Positions 7,133 through 14,215 of a DNA stretch of 14,334 nucleotides are shown piece by piece. Each line of letters begins with the position of its first letter. The first letter of the stretch is position 1. The notes below the pieces were generated by a model that was given only the letters and a program-made list of their open reading frames with translations, did no database searches and had not been told where the DNA came from. The DNA is from Anaerorhabdus sp036641015 (lineage in GTDB: Bacteria; Bacillota_I; Bacilli_A; Erysipelotrichales; Erysipelotrichaceae), in the NCBI RefSeq assembly GCF_036641015.1, contig NZ_JAVWFO010000046.1, positions 1-14,334 on the forward strand, given 5' to 3'. The position numbers and the translations under genes are program-made.

Positions 7133-7160
7133 ATTATATCGAATTCTCAAGTGAAAACAA
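7133..7160 (-). promoter_or_regulatory. Promoter of the transglycosylase gene, possibly leaderless
   Basis: On the minus strand TTGTTT, 16 bases, then TATAAT (7133-7138), lying between the upstream gene's terminator and the coding start. The -10 box ends 7 bases before the ATG, which puts the expected transcription start at or within a base or two of the start codon. Confidence 0.55.
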
Positions 7161-7163
7161 GCA

Positions 7164-7217
7164 AAGAAAAAAAAACTCCACATCAATACATAGTTGTATA
7201 TTTCAAATGTGAAGTTT
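7164..7217 (-). terminator. Strong terminator of the HdeD-like gene
   Basis: On the minus strand AAACTTCACAT (7207-7217) pairs with ATGTGGAGTTT (7173-7183) over 11 bp with one G-U, followed by a run of nine T. The loop contains a smaller ATACA/TGTAT hairpin. Confidence 0.85.
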
Positions 7218-7222
7218 ACTGT

Positions 7223-7780
7223 TTAGAAACTATGTTGTCCCTTTAATTCTTTCATCATCATGTTATAAGCAATCATATCGATGATACCTTTTGTAATTAA
7301 TAGAATTGCAGAAACTTGTAAGATAACTTGGAATCCAACGAATGGATTAACAAAGATATAAATTCCTCCAAGCAATGTAAATAGATTAAACGCTACAATC
7401 CATCCCCAATTAGATAGACCTTGCTTTCTATATTGAATTGCCTTTGTTGCATTAAGTATACTATTTAGTACTATGTATCCTCCAATTAGATATGTCATTG
7501 AAGCCACAACAGTAGCTGGAAATACGAAAATTAATGCAGCTAACAATATTTGTAATAAACCAATACTCCAATCTGTGTGTTGTGTCCCATCTTCTTTTTT
7601 GCGATTCACAAAATAACTAATAAAACCAAATACACCCAAAACAAATAATATCCCTGCTCCAATCGATAATGAAATTATCGTCGTCTTAAAAGGCCATATC
7701 ATTAAGAACAATCCAAATATGATTGATCCGATTGATTGAATATATACGTATTCCTTTGCTCCCTTGAGAACATTTTCCAT
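7223..7780 (-). CDS. HdeD/DUF308 family membrane protein
   Basis: A 185-residue protein with six hydrophobic segments (about 12-30, 35-57, 71-88, 90-110, 124-145, 149-172) in three hairpin repeats, as in the HdeD/DUF308 family. The repeated pattern G-IF--GLFL-I-P near the start and GGIYIFVNP in the third hairpin are typical. In E. coli HdeD is tied to acid resistance, but most family members lack an assigned role. It has its own promoter and terminator and a GGAGA site nine bases before the ATG, so it is a single-gene unit. Confidence 0.85.
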   Translation of the reverse strand: MENVLKGAKEYVYIQSIGSIIFGLFLMIWPFKTTIISLSIGAGILFVLGVFGFISYFVNRKKEDGTQHTDWSIGLLQILLAALIFVFPATVVASMTYLIGGYIVLNSILNATKAIQYRKQGLSNWGWIVAFNLFTLLGGIYIFVNPFVGFQVILQVSAILLITKGIIDMIAYNMMMKELKGQHSF

Positions 7781-7811
7781 AAAATTAAATCTCCTTTTTC
7801 TGTATATTTTT

Positions 7812-7840
7812 ATTTTATTTCTAAAAATAATTATCTACAA
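7812..7840 (-). promoter_or_regulatory. Candidate promoter of the HdeD-like gene
   Basis: On the minus strand TTGTAG (7835-7840), 17 bases, then TAAAAT (7812-7817, five of six matches), about 30 bases before the start codon. The gap is very AT-rich, so chance matches are likely. Confidence 0.45.
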
Positions 7841-7909
7841 GAAAAGTGATTTTAACTATACACGATACTAATAAGTAATAATAACTAATTTTAAGTTCAA
7901 CTTTTTTAA

Positions 7910-8602
7910 TTATAGTATTTCTCCATTAGTAGATATTGTAATAACTTGCCAAGGGATAAATTTACCACTATTCTTTAATGCTTGCTTACATGCATTCTCA
8001 ATACCACCACAACAAGGAACTTCCATTCGTACAATCTTTAATTCTTGAATATCATTATTACGTAATATTTCAGTTAATTTACTTGTGTAATCAACATTAT
8101 CCAATTTAGGACATCCGATTAACGTTACATGATTACGAATAAAATCTTGATGAAAACTTGCATACGCATATGCTGTACAATCAGCCGCCACTAATAATTT
8201 GCATCCATCAAAATATGGTGCTTGTATAGGTACTAATTGTATTTGTACCGGCCATTGTCTTAGTTCACTACTTTCTTTTATATTATTGTACATTTTTTCA
8301 TGATGCGACTGCTCAATTATTCTTGATTGTGATCCTGGACATCCACAAGGTAATAACTCTTCTTTCCTTTGCATATTAGCTTGTACTGCTGCATTATCAT
8401 ATGCCAACGCTTCTCTTTCTTCAAATGTTATCGCACCAGTGGGACATGTAGGTAAGCAATCTCCTAAGCCATCACAATAGTCATCTCTTAGTAATTTAGC
8501 TTTCCCATTAACCATACCAATAGCTCCTTCATGGCACGCTACTGCACACGCAGAACACCCATTACATTTTTCTTCATCGATTTTGATAATTCGTCTTTTC
8601 AT
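7910..8602 (-). CDS. Fe-S protein with N-terminal ferredoxin domain and Cys-rich C-terminal region
   Basis: The start at 8602 (230 residues) follows GGAAGGTG; the frame is open ten codons further without a better site. An N-terminal 2Fe-S-cluster-type domain holds CNGCSACAVAC (C13, C16, C19, C23) and CDGLGDCLPTC (C43, C49, C53), where the usual second cysteine of the latter motif is Gly. The rest has further cysteines: CGCPG (C86, C88), C134, C142, GCPKLDN (C164), PCCGG (C197, C198) and C205. This is a recurring anaerobe family of electron-transfer proteins without a fixed function. It is transcribed divergently from a Crp/Fnr regulator across a 84-bp gap with a single palindrome, which suggests it is that regulator's target. 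Confidence 0.8.
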   Translation of the reverse strand: MKRRIIKIDEEKCNGCSACAVACHEGAIGMVNGKAKLLRDDYCDGLGDCLPTCPTGAITFEEREALAYDNAAVQANMQRKEELLPCGCPGSQSRIIEQSHHEKMYNNIKESSELRQWPVQIQLVPIQAPYFDGCKLLVAADCTAYAYASFHQDFIRNHVTLIGCPKLDNVDYTSKLTEILRNNDIQELKIVRMEVPCCGGIENACKQALKNSGKFIPWQVITISTNGEIL

Positions 8603-8616
8603 AAAATACACCTTCC

Positions 8617-8645
8617 TTGTTTTCACATCCATAATATACTAGAAT
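8617..8645 (+). promoter_or_regulatory. Promoter of the Crp/Fnr regulator gene
   Basis: TTGTTT (8617-8622), 17 bases, then TAGAAT (8640-8645). The predicted start near 8652 places the palindrome at about +9 to +24, which fits autorepression. Confidence 0.55.
8633..8638 (-). promoter_or_regulatory. -10 box of the Fe-S protein promoter
   Basis: TATATT on the minus strand, with no recognisable -35 hexamer 16-18 bases upstream. With the usual spacing, transcription starts near 8626, so the palindrome centre lies at -41.5. A missing -35 box plus a site centred at -41.5 is the class II Crp/Fnr activation geometry. Confidence 0.5.
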
Positions 8646-8659
8646 AAATTCAAAGAATC

Positions 8660-8675
8660 CGTTGTTTTTACAACG
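8660..8675. promoter_or_regulatory. Palindrome, probable Crp/Fnr-family operator
   Basis: CGTTGT and ACAACG are separated by TTTT, a perfect 6-bp inverted repeat. The GTTGT-N4-ACAAC layout equals that of the FNR box (TTGAT-N4-ATCAA) with different half-sites. It abuts the GAAAGGTG ribosome binding site of the regulator, so an effect as an RNA hairpin on translation is an alternative. Confidence 0.6.
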
Positions 8676-8686
8676 AAAGGTGAATT

Positions 8687-9352
8687 ATGATTATATCTCC
8701 TGAAGTACATAAGAAAATAAAATTATTAAATAAAATTGAATATTCCTCAATCAATGAAATACTTACTTGTCTAAAAGCAAAAGATCTTTCATTTAAAAAA
8801 GACCAAATTATCTATCACATTAATGATTCAATCTCCAATATAGGAATAATTCTAAGTGGAACAGTACAAATTTCTTCAATTGATTTTTGGGGTAATTGCA
8901 GTATACTTACAGAATTATCTATGGGTGACACATTTGGAGAAGTCTATGCAATTGCCCAAGTAAATCACATACCCGTCGAAGTAATTGCAACAAGTGATGT
9001 ATCTGTATTATTTATACCCACCCAGAATATTTTAAACAATGATTCAAGTTGTTCACATAAACAAATTTTTATTATTCATCTATTGCAAGAATTTACAAAC
9101 AAGAATTTGATGCTTACAAAAAAAATCGAACACTTATCAAAGCGATCAATTCGTGAAAAACTAAATTCATATTTATCATCAGAAGCAATAAAAAACCAAA
9201 GCGCTACTTTTGAAATACCATATAATCGTCAAGAACTTGCAGATTACTTATCCATCGATAGAAGTGCATGTTCATATGAATTATCTAAAATGAAGAAAGA
9301 GAAACTATTAAACTATCATAAAAACAAATTTACAATATTAAAAAGCAACTAG
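8687..9352 (+). CDS. Crp/Fnr family transcriptional regulator
   Basis: A 221-residue regulator and the only plus-strand gene. A cyclic-nucleotide-binding-like beta-roll (about 35-115; G-I-SG near 53-58, GDTFGE at 80-85) is followed by a long dimerisation helix (about 123-150) and a winged helix (about 153-218). The latter has the IREKL--YL segment and recognition region NRQELADYLSIDRSACSYELSKM (180-202). Cysteines are C28, C71, C122 and C195, without the N-terminal cluster of true Fnr, so the effector is not an Fnr-type Fe-S cluster. The start follows GAAAGGTG. It likely controls the divergent Fe-S protein and itself through the shared palindrome. Its stop overlaps that of smpB. Confidence 0.88.
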   Translation: MIISPEVHKKIKLLNKIEYSSINEILTCLKAKDLSFKKDQIIYHINDSISNIGIILSGTVQISSIDFWGNCSILTELSMGDTFGEVYAIAQVNHIPVEVIATSDVSVLFIPTQNILNNDSSCSHKQIFIIHLLQEFTNKNLMLTKKIEHLSKRSIREKLNSYLSSEAIKNQSATFEIPYNRQELADYLSIDRSACSYELSKMKKEKLLNYHKNKFTILKSN

Positions 9353-9798
9353 CGTAATTTAGTTGCCTTTTCCATTTCTCTTTTAGCCGTTTTAAGCTTA
9401 TCATCTTGCCTTTTGTCATAAAGTGCTTTACCTTTTGCTAAAGCAATCTCTAATTTAGCTCTACCATTTTTAAGATACATCTTGGTAGGAACAACAGTAT
9501 ATCCCTTCAATTTGATTTTAGTTTGAAGTTTACGTATCTCTGTTTTATTCAATAATAGTTTTCTAATACGTGTTTCATCGTGATTAAACTGGTTACCATG
9601 ATCATATTGGGCAATATGCATTTCCTTAACAAATGCTTCACCGTCTACAATTGATATAAAGGCATCTTTAAATTGAACCTTCCCTTGTCTAATCGATTTA
9701 ATTTCCGTACCAACTAGTACTATCCCTGCCTCAAAGCGATCTTCTAAAAAGTATTCATGACTCGCACTTCGGTTTAAAGATATTATTTTTTCACTCAT
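9349..9798 (-). CDS. smpB: SsrA-binding protein SmpB
   Basis: The ATG at 9798 gives 149 residues; an in-frame TTG one codon earlier is an alternative start. AAGGAG lies just upstream. Family hallmarks include N-terminal NR-A-HEY, G-VL-GTEIKS-R, the G--F-K--HI--Y block, R-RKLLL, KGYTVVPTK-Y--NGRAK-E-ALAKGK, and a basic tail (about 130-149) that folds in the ribosomal channel. SmpB binds tmRNA and rescues stalled ribosomes. It lies 30 bases after rnr in a conserved pair. No ssrA gene is visible in the window. Its stop codon shares CTAG with the stop of the convergent regulator gene. Confidence 0.96.
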   Translation of the reverse strand: MSEKIISLNRSASHEYFLEDRFEAGIVLVGTEIKSIRQGKVQFKDAFISIVDGEAFVKEMHIAQYDHGNQFNHDETRIRKLLLNKTEIRKLQTKIKLKGYTVVPTKMYLKNGRAKLEIALAKGKALYDKRQDDKLKTAKREMEKATKLR

Positions 9799-9828
9799 CA
9801 AGAATCACTCCTTAATTTCTATTATAAC

Positions 9829-11961
9829 TTAAATCCAACGTTGTTTCTTCTTTTTCTTATCTTTATGAACAATAAAATCTATTGTTCCTTTTTCTTTGCT
9901 AGCATCACTACATTTGATTCTCACTTCTTGGCCTAAACGATACACAGTTCCAGTACGTTCACCAATTAATTGAAAGTTTGATTCATCAAAGTTGTAGTAA
10001 TCATCAGTTAAGCTTTGCACATGAACTAATCCTTCCACTGTATTAGCTAATTCCACAAAGAAACCAAATTTAGTCACAGAGCTAATTACACCATCATAGT
10101 ATAATCCAATCTTATTTTCCATGAATTCAGCTTTCTTCATATCCTCAACGTCACGTTCAGCTTCCGTTGATGCGCGTTCACGATCGGATGTTTCTTGTCC
10201 TAGTTTATCCATCTTAAGCTCATCTTTTTTAATTTCTTCAACATCCAAGCAATGATTAAATGAATATTTATGTAACATTCTATGAACAATTAAATCAGGA
10301 TATCGTCTAATTGGAGATGTAAAATGCAAGTACTCATCGAGCGCTAATCCAAAGTGTCCTAAACATTTTGCATCATACTTAGCCTTTTGCATAGATCTCA
10401 ACAACATAGTCGACACAACGGGATATTCTGGTTCATCCTTAAATTGACTTAAGAATTTTTGAATTTCTATCGGTCTAACTTCTTCAATATTTCCTTTAAA
10501 TTTGTGTCCCAAAACCAATGCCATTCGCGCAAAATCTCTTAACTTCTTTGCTAAAGGCTGTTCATGAACACGATAAAGAGATGGTATTTCTAACCATTTC
10601 ATATGTTTTGCAACCGTTACATTAGCACATATCATGAAATCTTCAATTATTTTCTCAGACTCTCCACGATCTCTTAGTTGGATATCTTGTACTCTACCAT
10701 TTTTATCCACAATAATTTTAGCTTCGTCTTTTTCAAAATCGATTGCTCCCGCAAGTTCTCTACGTTTTCTAATACGTTTAGCACAATCTTCCATCATTTC
10801 AAAAAGATTACCTAAATGTTCATATCTTCGACATAATACTTCATCATGTTTTAAAATCTTATTAACATTATTATATGTCATTCTTTCAGTTGAACGAATT
10901 ATTGATGGATAAATTTCATAAGTTGTAACCTCTCCATTAGAATCAATAACCATTTCACACGTTAATGTAAGTCGTTCTACCTTTGGATTTAATGAACATA
11001 TTCCATTTGATAATACATGCGGTAACATTGGTACAACTCGATCAGTAACATAAGTTGATGTACCACGATTTTCCGCTTCAATATCAAGAGCACTATTCTC
11101 TGTTACATAATATGAAACATCAGCAATGTGCACATACAAGCGATAATTATCGTCTTCTTTAACAATACTAATCGCATCATCAAAGTCTTTTGAATCATCA
11201 CCATCAATAGTAACCACTATTAAATTAGTACAATCTTTTCTACCTATTTTTTGTTCAGGTAATACTTCTTGCGATATTGCATTAGCCTCATCAATTACTT
11301 CATCAGGAAAAACTGGATTAATATCATGCTGTAATAATATTGACAATACATCTACTCCTGGATCATCCTTATGTCCAAGTAATTGCATAATTTCTAAGTC
11401 AATTGTATGTTTAAGCATTTTAACAATTTTAAACTGCGCCTTTGTTCCTGACACCACTTTAAATTTTGATAAGTTTTTAACTACTATTCTTCCCTTCAAG
11501 CGTTCATCATCTAGCTCGACTTGAATAGCTCCCTTAAATACCTTAAAAGTACCAATACAAATATCAGTATTACGAGTAATTATTTTAACTACTTCACCTT
11601 CGTTACTCTCTAACTTAAATAACTTAACAACAACCTCATCTTTATTCATGGCACCTTTTAAATCATCTGGACTAATATAAATACTATGGTTTTCATCTAA
11701 ATCTAGAAACCCAAATCCTTTTCTATTAATTGATATATTTCCTTTATAAATACCTGCTTGTATTGCAGTTAAAAAGAAGTTCTTTGGATTACGTGCTATT
11801 ACATATTCATCTTCTAACTGATTTAATAGTTTGTTTAATAATACAAAATCGGATGTAGATGTTAAATTGAACTCTTTTGCTAATCTTTCAATATCATATG
11901 TACCCATCTTACCTGTTTCAATTTTTGAGTACAAACTATTTTTTAATTCTATCATTTCCAT
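9829..11961 (-). CDS. rnr: Ribonuclease R (3'-5' exoribonuclease)
   Basis: A 710-residue protein with the full RNase R architecture. An N-terminal winged-helix region (about 1-65) is followed by cold-shock domain 1 (about 70-125, with KGFGFLD), cold-shock domain 2 (about 135-195), the catalytic RNB domain (about 240-580) and an S1 domain (about 618-698), ending in a Lys-rich tail. The RNB domain has the metal-binding TIDGDDSKDFDDA motif (251-263) and the signature HFTSPIRRYPDLIVHR (546-561). The enzyme degrades structured RNA and, with SmpB-tmRNA, faulty mRNA. The start follows GGGAGGTG. A hairpin terminator separates it from secG, so its expression may be partly uncoupled. Confidence 0.97.
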   Translation of the reverse strand: MEMIELKNSLYSKIETGKMGTYDIERLAKEFNLTSTSDFVLLNKLLNQLEDEYVIARNPKNFFLTAIQAGIYKGNISINRKGFGFLDLDENHSIYISPDDLKGAMNKDEVVVKLFKLESNEGEVVKIITRNTDICIGTFKVFKGAIQVELDDERLKGRIVVKNLSKFKVVSGTKAQFKIVKMLKHTIDLEIMQLLGHKDDPGVDVLSILLQHDINPVFPDEVIDEANAISQEVLPEQKIGRKDCTNLIVVTIDGDDSKDFDDAISIVKEDDNYRLYVHIADVSYYVTENSALDIEAENRGTSTYVTDRVVPMLPHVLSNGICSLNPKVERLTLTCEMVIDSNGEVTTYEIYPSIIRSTERMTYNNVNKILKHDEVLCRRYEHLGNLFEMMEDCAKRIRKRRELAGAIDFEKDEAKIIVDKNGRVQDIQLRDRGESEKIIEDFMICANVTVAKHMKWLEIPSLYRVHEQPLAKKLRDFARMALVLGHKFKGNIEEVRPIEIQKFLSQFKDEPEYPVVSTMLLRSMQKAKYDAKCLGHFGLALDEYLHFTSPIRRYPDLIVHRMLHKYSFNHCLDVEEIKKDELKMDKLGQETSDRERASTEAERDVEDMKKAEFMENKIGLYYDGVISSVTKFGFFVELANTVEGLVHVQSLTDDYYNFDESNFQLIGERTGTVYRLGQEVRIKCSDASKEKGTIDFIVHKDKKKKKQRWI

Positions 11962-11984
11962 AGAGTTTCACCTCCCTCTCTTTT

Positions 11985-12010
11985 GAAAATAAAAAAGGCA
12001 CATGGCCTTT
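11985..12010 (-). terminator. Hairpin terminator between secG and rnr
   Basis: On the minus strand AAAGGC and GCCTTT form a 6-bp stem with a 5-base loop, immediately followed by TTTATTTTC. It lies just after the secG stop and before the rnr ribosome binding site. The short stem makes partial termination likely. Confidence 0.65.
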
Positions 12011-12011
12011 C

Positions 12012-12233
12012 CTACATAATTCTCATTATTATTACAAGAACAAAGAATAGAATTCCAATACCTAATGTAAGGTTTGAAATAATCTTCTCAGATCCTCTTT
12101 CTTTCGTATTGGCAAATAGATTTAATCCACCGCTACCTGTAAAAGCACCTGAGATACCATCTGATTTTCCACTTTGTAGTAAAGAAAGAATAATTAATGC
12201 AGCGGATACGACCATCAATAAAATATCTAGCAT
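12012..12233 (-). CDS. secG: Preprotein translocase subunit SecG
   Basis: A 73-residue protein with two hydrophobic helices (about 3-20 and 53-72) joined by the SecG loop pattern LLQSGKSDGISGAFTGSG (18-35) and a Gly-rich stretch. SecG is the small accessory subunit of the SecYEG channel and assists SecA-driven export. Length and spacing fit Bacillota SecG. GGAGGAG lies upstream of the ATG. It precedes rnr and smpB in the order conserved downstream of eno in many Bacillota. Confidence 0.93.
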   Translation of the reverse strand: MLDILLMVVSAALIILSLLQSGKSDGISGAFTGSGGLNLFANTKERGSEKIISNLTLGIGILFFVLVIIMRIM

Positions 12234-12274
12234 AAACTTCTCCTCCTAGCGAATGATTCAAACATTGCTAAATA

Positions 12275-12302
12275 ATTATAGCACATGAGGTACAATTTGC
12301 AA
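12275..12302 (-). promoter_or_regulatory. Promoter of secG
   Basis: On the minus strand TTGCAA (12297-12302), 16 bases, then an extended -10 element TGCTATAAT (12275-12283). It lies about 40 bases before the secG start. Confidence 0.65.
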
Positions 12303-12400
12303 ATAGGTACATTTCTATGTCCATAACCATTGAAATACCTTAATAAATAGACTAAAACAGCTAATAATCACATAAAACCTGCATCAAGCTCTTCTAACAA

Positions 12401-12437
12401 GTTTAATAAAGAACTGATTAAATACAAACCAGTTCTT
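12401..12437 (-). terminator. Probable terminator of the lipoprotein gene
   Basis: On the minus strand AAGAACTG and CAGTTCTT form an 8-bp stem with a 13-base loop, followed by TATTAAAC. The T-tract is poor, so confidence is moderate. The rest of 12303-12465 contains no gene with a start codon. Confidence 0.5.
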
Positions 12438-12465
12438 ACTCCAGATATTAAATCACATCTTCTCT

Positions 12466-12993
12466 TTATTTTTTAAACTCAAAGTAATAAGTTAAATCAA
12501 TTTTTTGATCCTCTGCTTTTGCATCATTATCATCTAAGAATTTTTGGTATGCTTCTGTTTTCTCTAATGGTTTTTGATACATTATTGCATAGACACACAT
12601 TTCTTCTATGCATTCATCTAACCCACCAATTGTTTCCATATTTTCCACAGAACTATCAGTAAACTCTGGTGACATCCTAAATGTTCTTATTAAGCTAGAA
12701 CAACTTTTATCATCTACATTGCATCCTTCTTCCACATAATACAATGTCGCTCTATCCTCATTCTCTTCATGAGTAATGACAACTTGAAATTCTACTGGCA
12801 CTTTATCAGAAATAGTAACATCTACATAATCATTTACTGTATAATGTCTTACACCATCAACTACACTGTATATTAACTCTTCATTTGGTTCTGTAATTTC
12901 TTCTTTTGGTGTTTCCTCTACTTGTTGATTCACTTTTGTTGTACATCCACCAATCAATACTGTGATTAGTAACAAGCATATTATTTTTTTCAT
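12466..12993 (-). CDS. Predicted lipoprotein with two cysteine pairs, function unknown
   Basis: A 175-residue protein. A short basic N-terminus and hydrophobic stretch end in the lipobox VLIGGC, with C17 the predicted lipid-modified residue, so the mature protein should be anchored on the outer face of the membrane. An acidic, Pro/Glu-rich linker (about 20-40) precedes a beta-rich domain. That domain carries four cysteines, C91 and C98 (CNVDDKSC) and C128 and C133 (CIEEMC), which could form disulfides or bind a metal. I do not recognise the family. AGAGGGG precedes the ATG. It stands alone between the radical SAM gene and secG, with a gap of about 210 bases upstream. Confidence 0.75.
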   Translation of the reverse strand: MKKIICLLLITVLIGGCTTKVNQQVEETPKEEITEPNEELIYSVVDGVRHYTVNDYVDVTISDKVPVEFQVVITHEENEDRATLYYVEEGCNVDDKSCSSLIRTFRMSPEFTDSSVENMETIGGLDECIEEMCVYAIMYQKPLEKTEAYQKFLDDNDAKAEDQKIDLTYYFEFKK

Positions 12994-13204
12994 ATTTTCC
13001 CCTCTTCCTCCAACTAAATAACATCATTAACAATAGCAAAAATACACTTAATTAATCATTTATTCACTTCATTCAATATTCCTTCTATTAGTATCCATTT
13101 ATATCTAACTGTTTCAAAATAACTTAAGTACTCAATATCCCTAAGAAAAATAATAGTAATAAAACTTTTTAAATATTATTATAACGTAATTTTGAATAAA
13201 TATT

Positions 13205-14104
13205 TTAAATCTTATTTATATCATCAAATATTGATAATTGAGACTTCTTATAATTTGATTGATATCCACGTATTATTTGTTTCATATCAGTTATGATTCC
13301 ATATTTTTTACATTCATCTACAAACATTTTATATTTCGTTTTAACAGTTGGAATTGCACATGAATAATTATCACGATACTTTTTTTGATATTTATCTTTA
13401 AGTCCTGGGAAATACTTATCTAATTTCTCATAGTAGTAATCTCGTTGATTCATTCTTAATGTAACACCAAATCCTGAATATATATATTTTACTCCACATT
13501 CATGCGCTCTTTTAACTAATTCTTTTATATTATCATCACTATCAGTAATCCAAGGTAATATAGGCATCATAAGAATACATGTATCAATTCCTGCATCACT
13601 AATTTTCTTTAATGCTTCAAATCGTTTTGAACTTACACATACGTTCGGTTCTATAATTTTACACAATTCATCATCCACTGTCGTGATAGTCATATTAATT
13701 AATACTGGACTATGTTCCTTTATTTCTTTTAATATATCTATGTCTCTTGTAACCAAATCACTTTTAGTTGATAATTCAAGTCCAAAACCATATGCATTAA
13801 TTAGTTCTAAGGCATGCCTTGTAAGTTGTTCCTTTTCTTCAAATGGATTGTATGGATCACTCATTGCACCAGTACCTACAACTCCTTTTACTTTTTTTCT
13901 TCTTAGATCATCTCGAATAATACGTAATGCATCTTCTTTTGCACACACCTCATCAAAATTCTCTACATGATAACATTCACTTCTTGAGTCACAATAAATA
14001 CAACCATGGCAACAACCACGATAAATATTCATATTATATTTAGCACCAAACCAAAAATCATTTTTGGCATTTGTAACTATTGTTTTTGCAGGAACTGTTT
14101 TCAT
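13205..14104 (-). CDS. Radical SAM protein, spore photoproduct lyase-like (SplB/COG1533 group)
   Basis: The ATG at 14104 (299 residues) follows AGAGGTG; an in-frame GTG three codons earlier lies within that site. Near the N-terminus, NIYRGCCHGCIYCD carries the radical SAM CxxxCxxC motif that binds the 4Fe-4S cluster and S-adenosylmethionine. GTGAMSDPYNPFE and ELSTKSDL follow, as in the SplB-like COG1533 family, then a TIM-barrel-like body and a C-terminal region ending LSIFDDINKI. True spore photoproduct lyase repairs UV thymine dimers; this shorter relative lacks a visible N-terminal SPL extension, and its substrate is unknown. It lies between eno and the lipoprotein gene with its own promoter. 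Confidence 0.85.
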   Translation of the reverse strand: MKTVPAKTIVTNAKNDFWFGAKYNMNIYRGCCHGCIYCDSRSECYHVENFDEVCAKEDALRIIRDDLRRKKVKGVVGTGAMSDPYNPFEEKEQLTRHALELINAYGFGLELSTKSDLVTRDIDILKEIKEHSPVLINMTITTVDDELCKIIEPNVCVSSKRFEALKKISDAGIDTCILMMPILPWITDSDDNIKELVKRAHECGVKYIYSGFGVTLRMNQRDYYYEKLDKYFPGLKDKYQKKYRDNYSCAIPTVKTKYKMFVDECKKYGIITDMKQIIRGYQSNYKKSQLSIFDDINKI

Positions 14105-14122
14105 ACTATTCACCTCTATTCT

Positions 14123-14149
14123 ATTATACTAGATATAACTTGACATCAA
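14123..14149 (-). promoter_or_regulatory. Candidate promoter of the radical SAM gene
   Basis: On the minus strand a consensus TATAAT (14123-14128) lies about 18 bases before the start codon. The best -35 is TTGATG (14144-14149) at a short 15-base spacing, so activity may be low or regulated. Confidence 0.5.
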
Positions 14150-14170
14150 TTGCCATGTTTACATAATTGC

Positions 14171-14205
14171 ATAATAAAAACTCATCAACCGAAGTCAATG
14201 AGTTT
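14171..14205 (-). terminator. Strong terminator of enolase
   Basis: On the minus strand AAACTCATTGAC and GTTGATGAGTTT pair over 12 bp (two G-U) around a TTCG tetraloop closed by C-G, followed by TTATTATG. It isolates eno from the downstream radical SAM gene. Confidence 0.88.
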
Positions 14206-14215
14206 CATGTTTTAA

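Noticed and set aside
7850..7909. AT-rich imperfect repeat after the Fe-S protein gene as a terminator
   Set aside because: Only a 5-bp AAGTT/AACTT core is solid and the following sequence is not a clear T-tract; too weak in this base composition.
10634..10912. Plus-strand open frame of 92 codons
   Set aside because: Antisense to the catalytic RNB domain of RNase R.
11983..12249. Plus-strand open frame of 88 codons
   Set aside because: Antisense to secG, which is unmistakable on the other strand.
13021..13204. Possible regulatory RNA or riboswitch in the gap before the lipoprotein gene
   Set aside because: The region is AT-rich with only weak promoter-like hexamers and no GC-stabilised structure or conserved riboswitch motif that I recognise.
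13683..13970. Plus-strand open frame of 95 codons
   Set aside because: Antisense to the radical SAM gene, with composition typical of a shadow frame.
14140..14168. Plus-strand TTGACA followed 17 bases later by ATAATT
   Set aside because: It would drive transcription into the enolase terminator and the antisense of eno; no plus-strand gene follows in the window.
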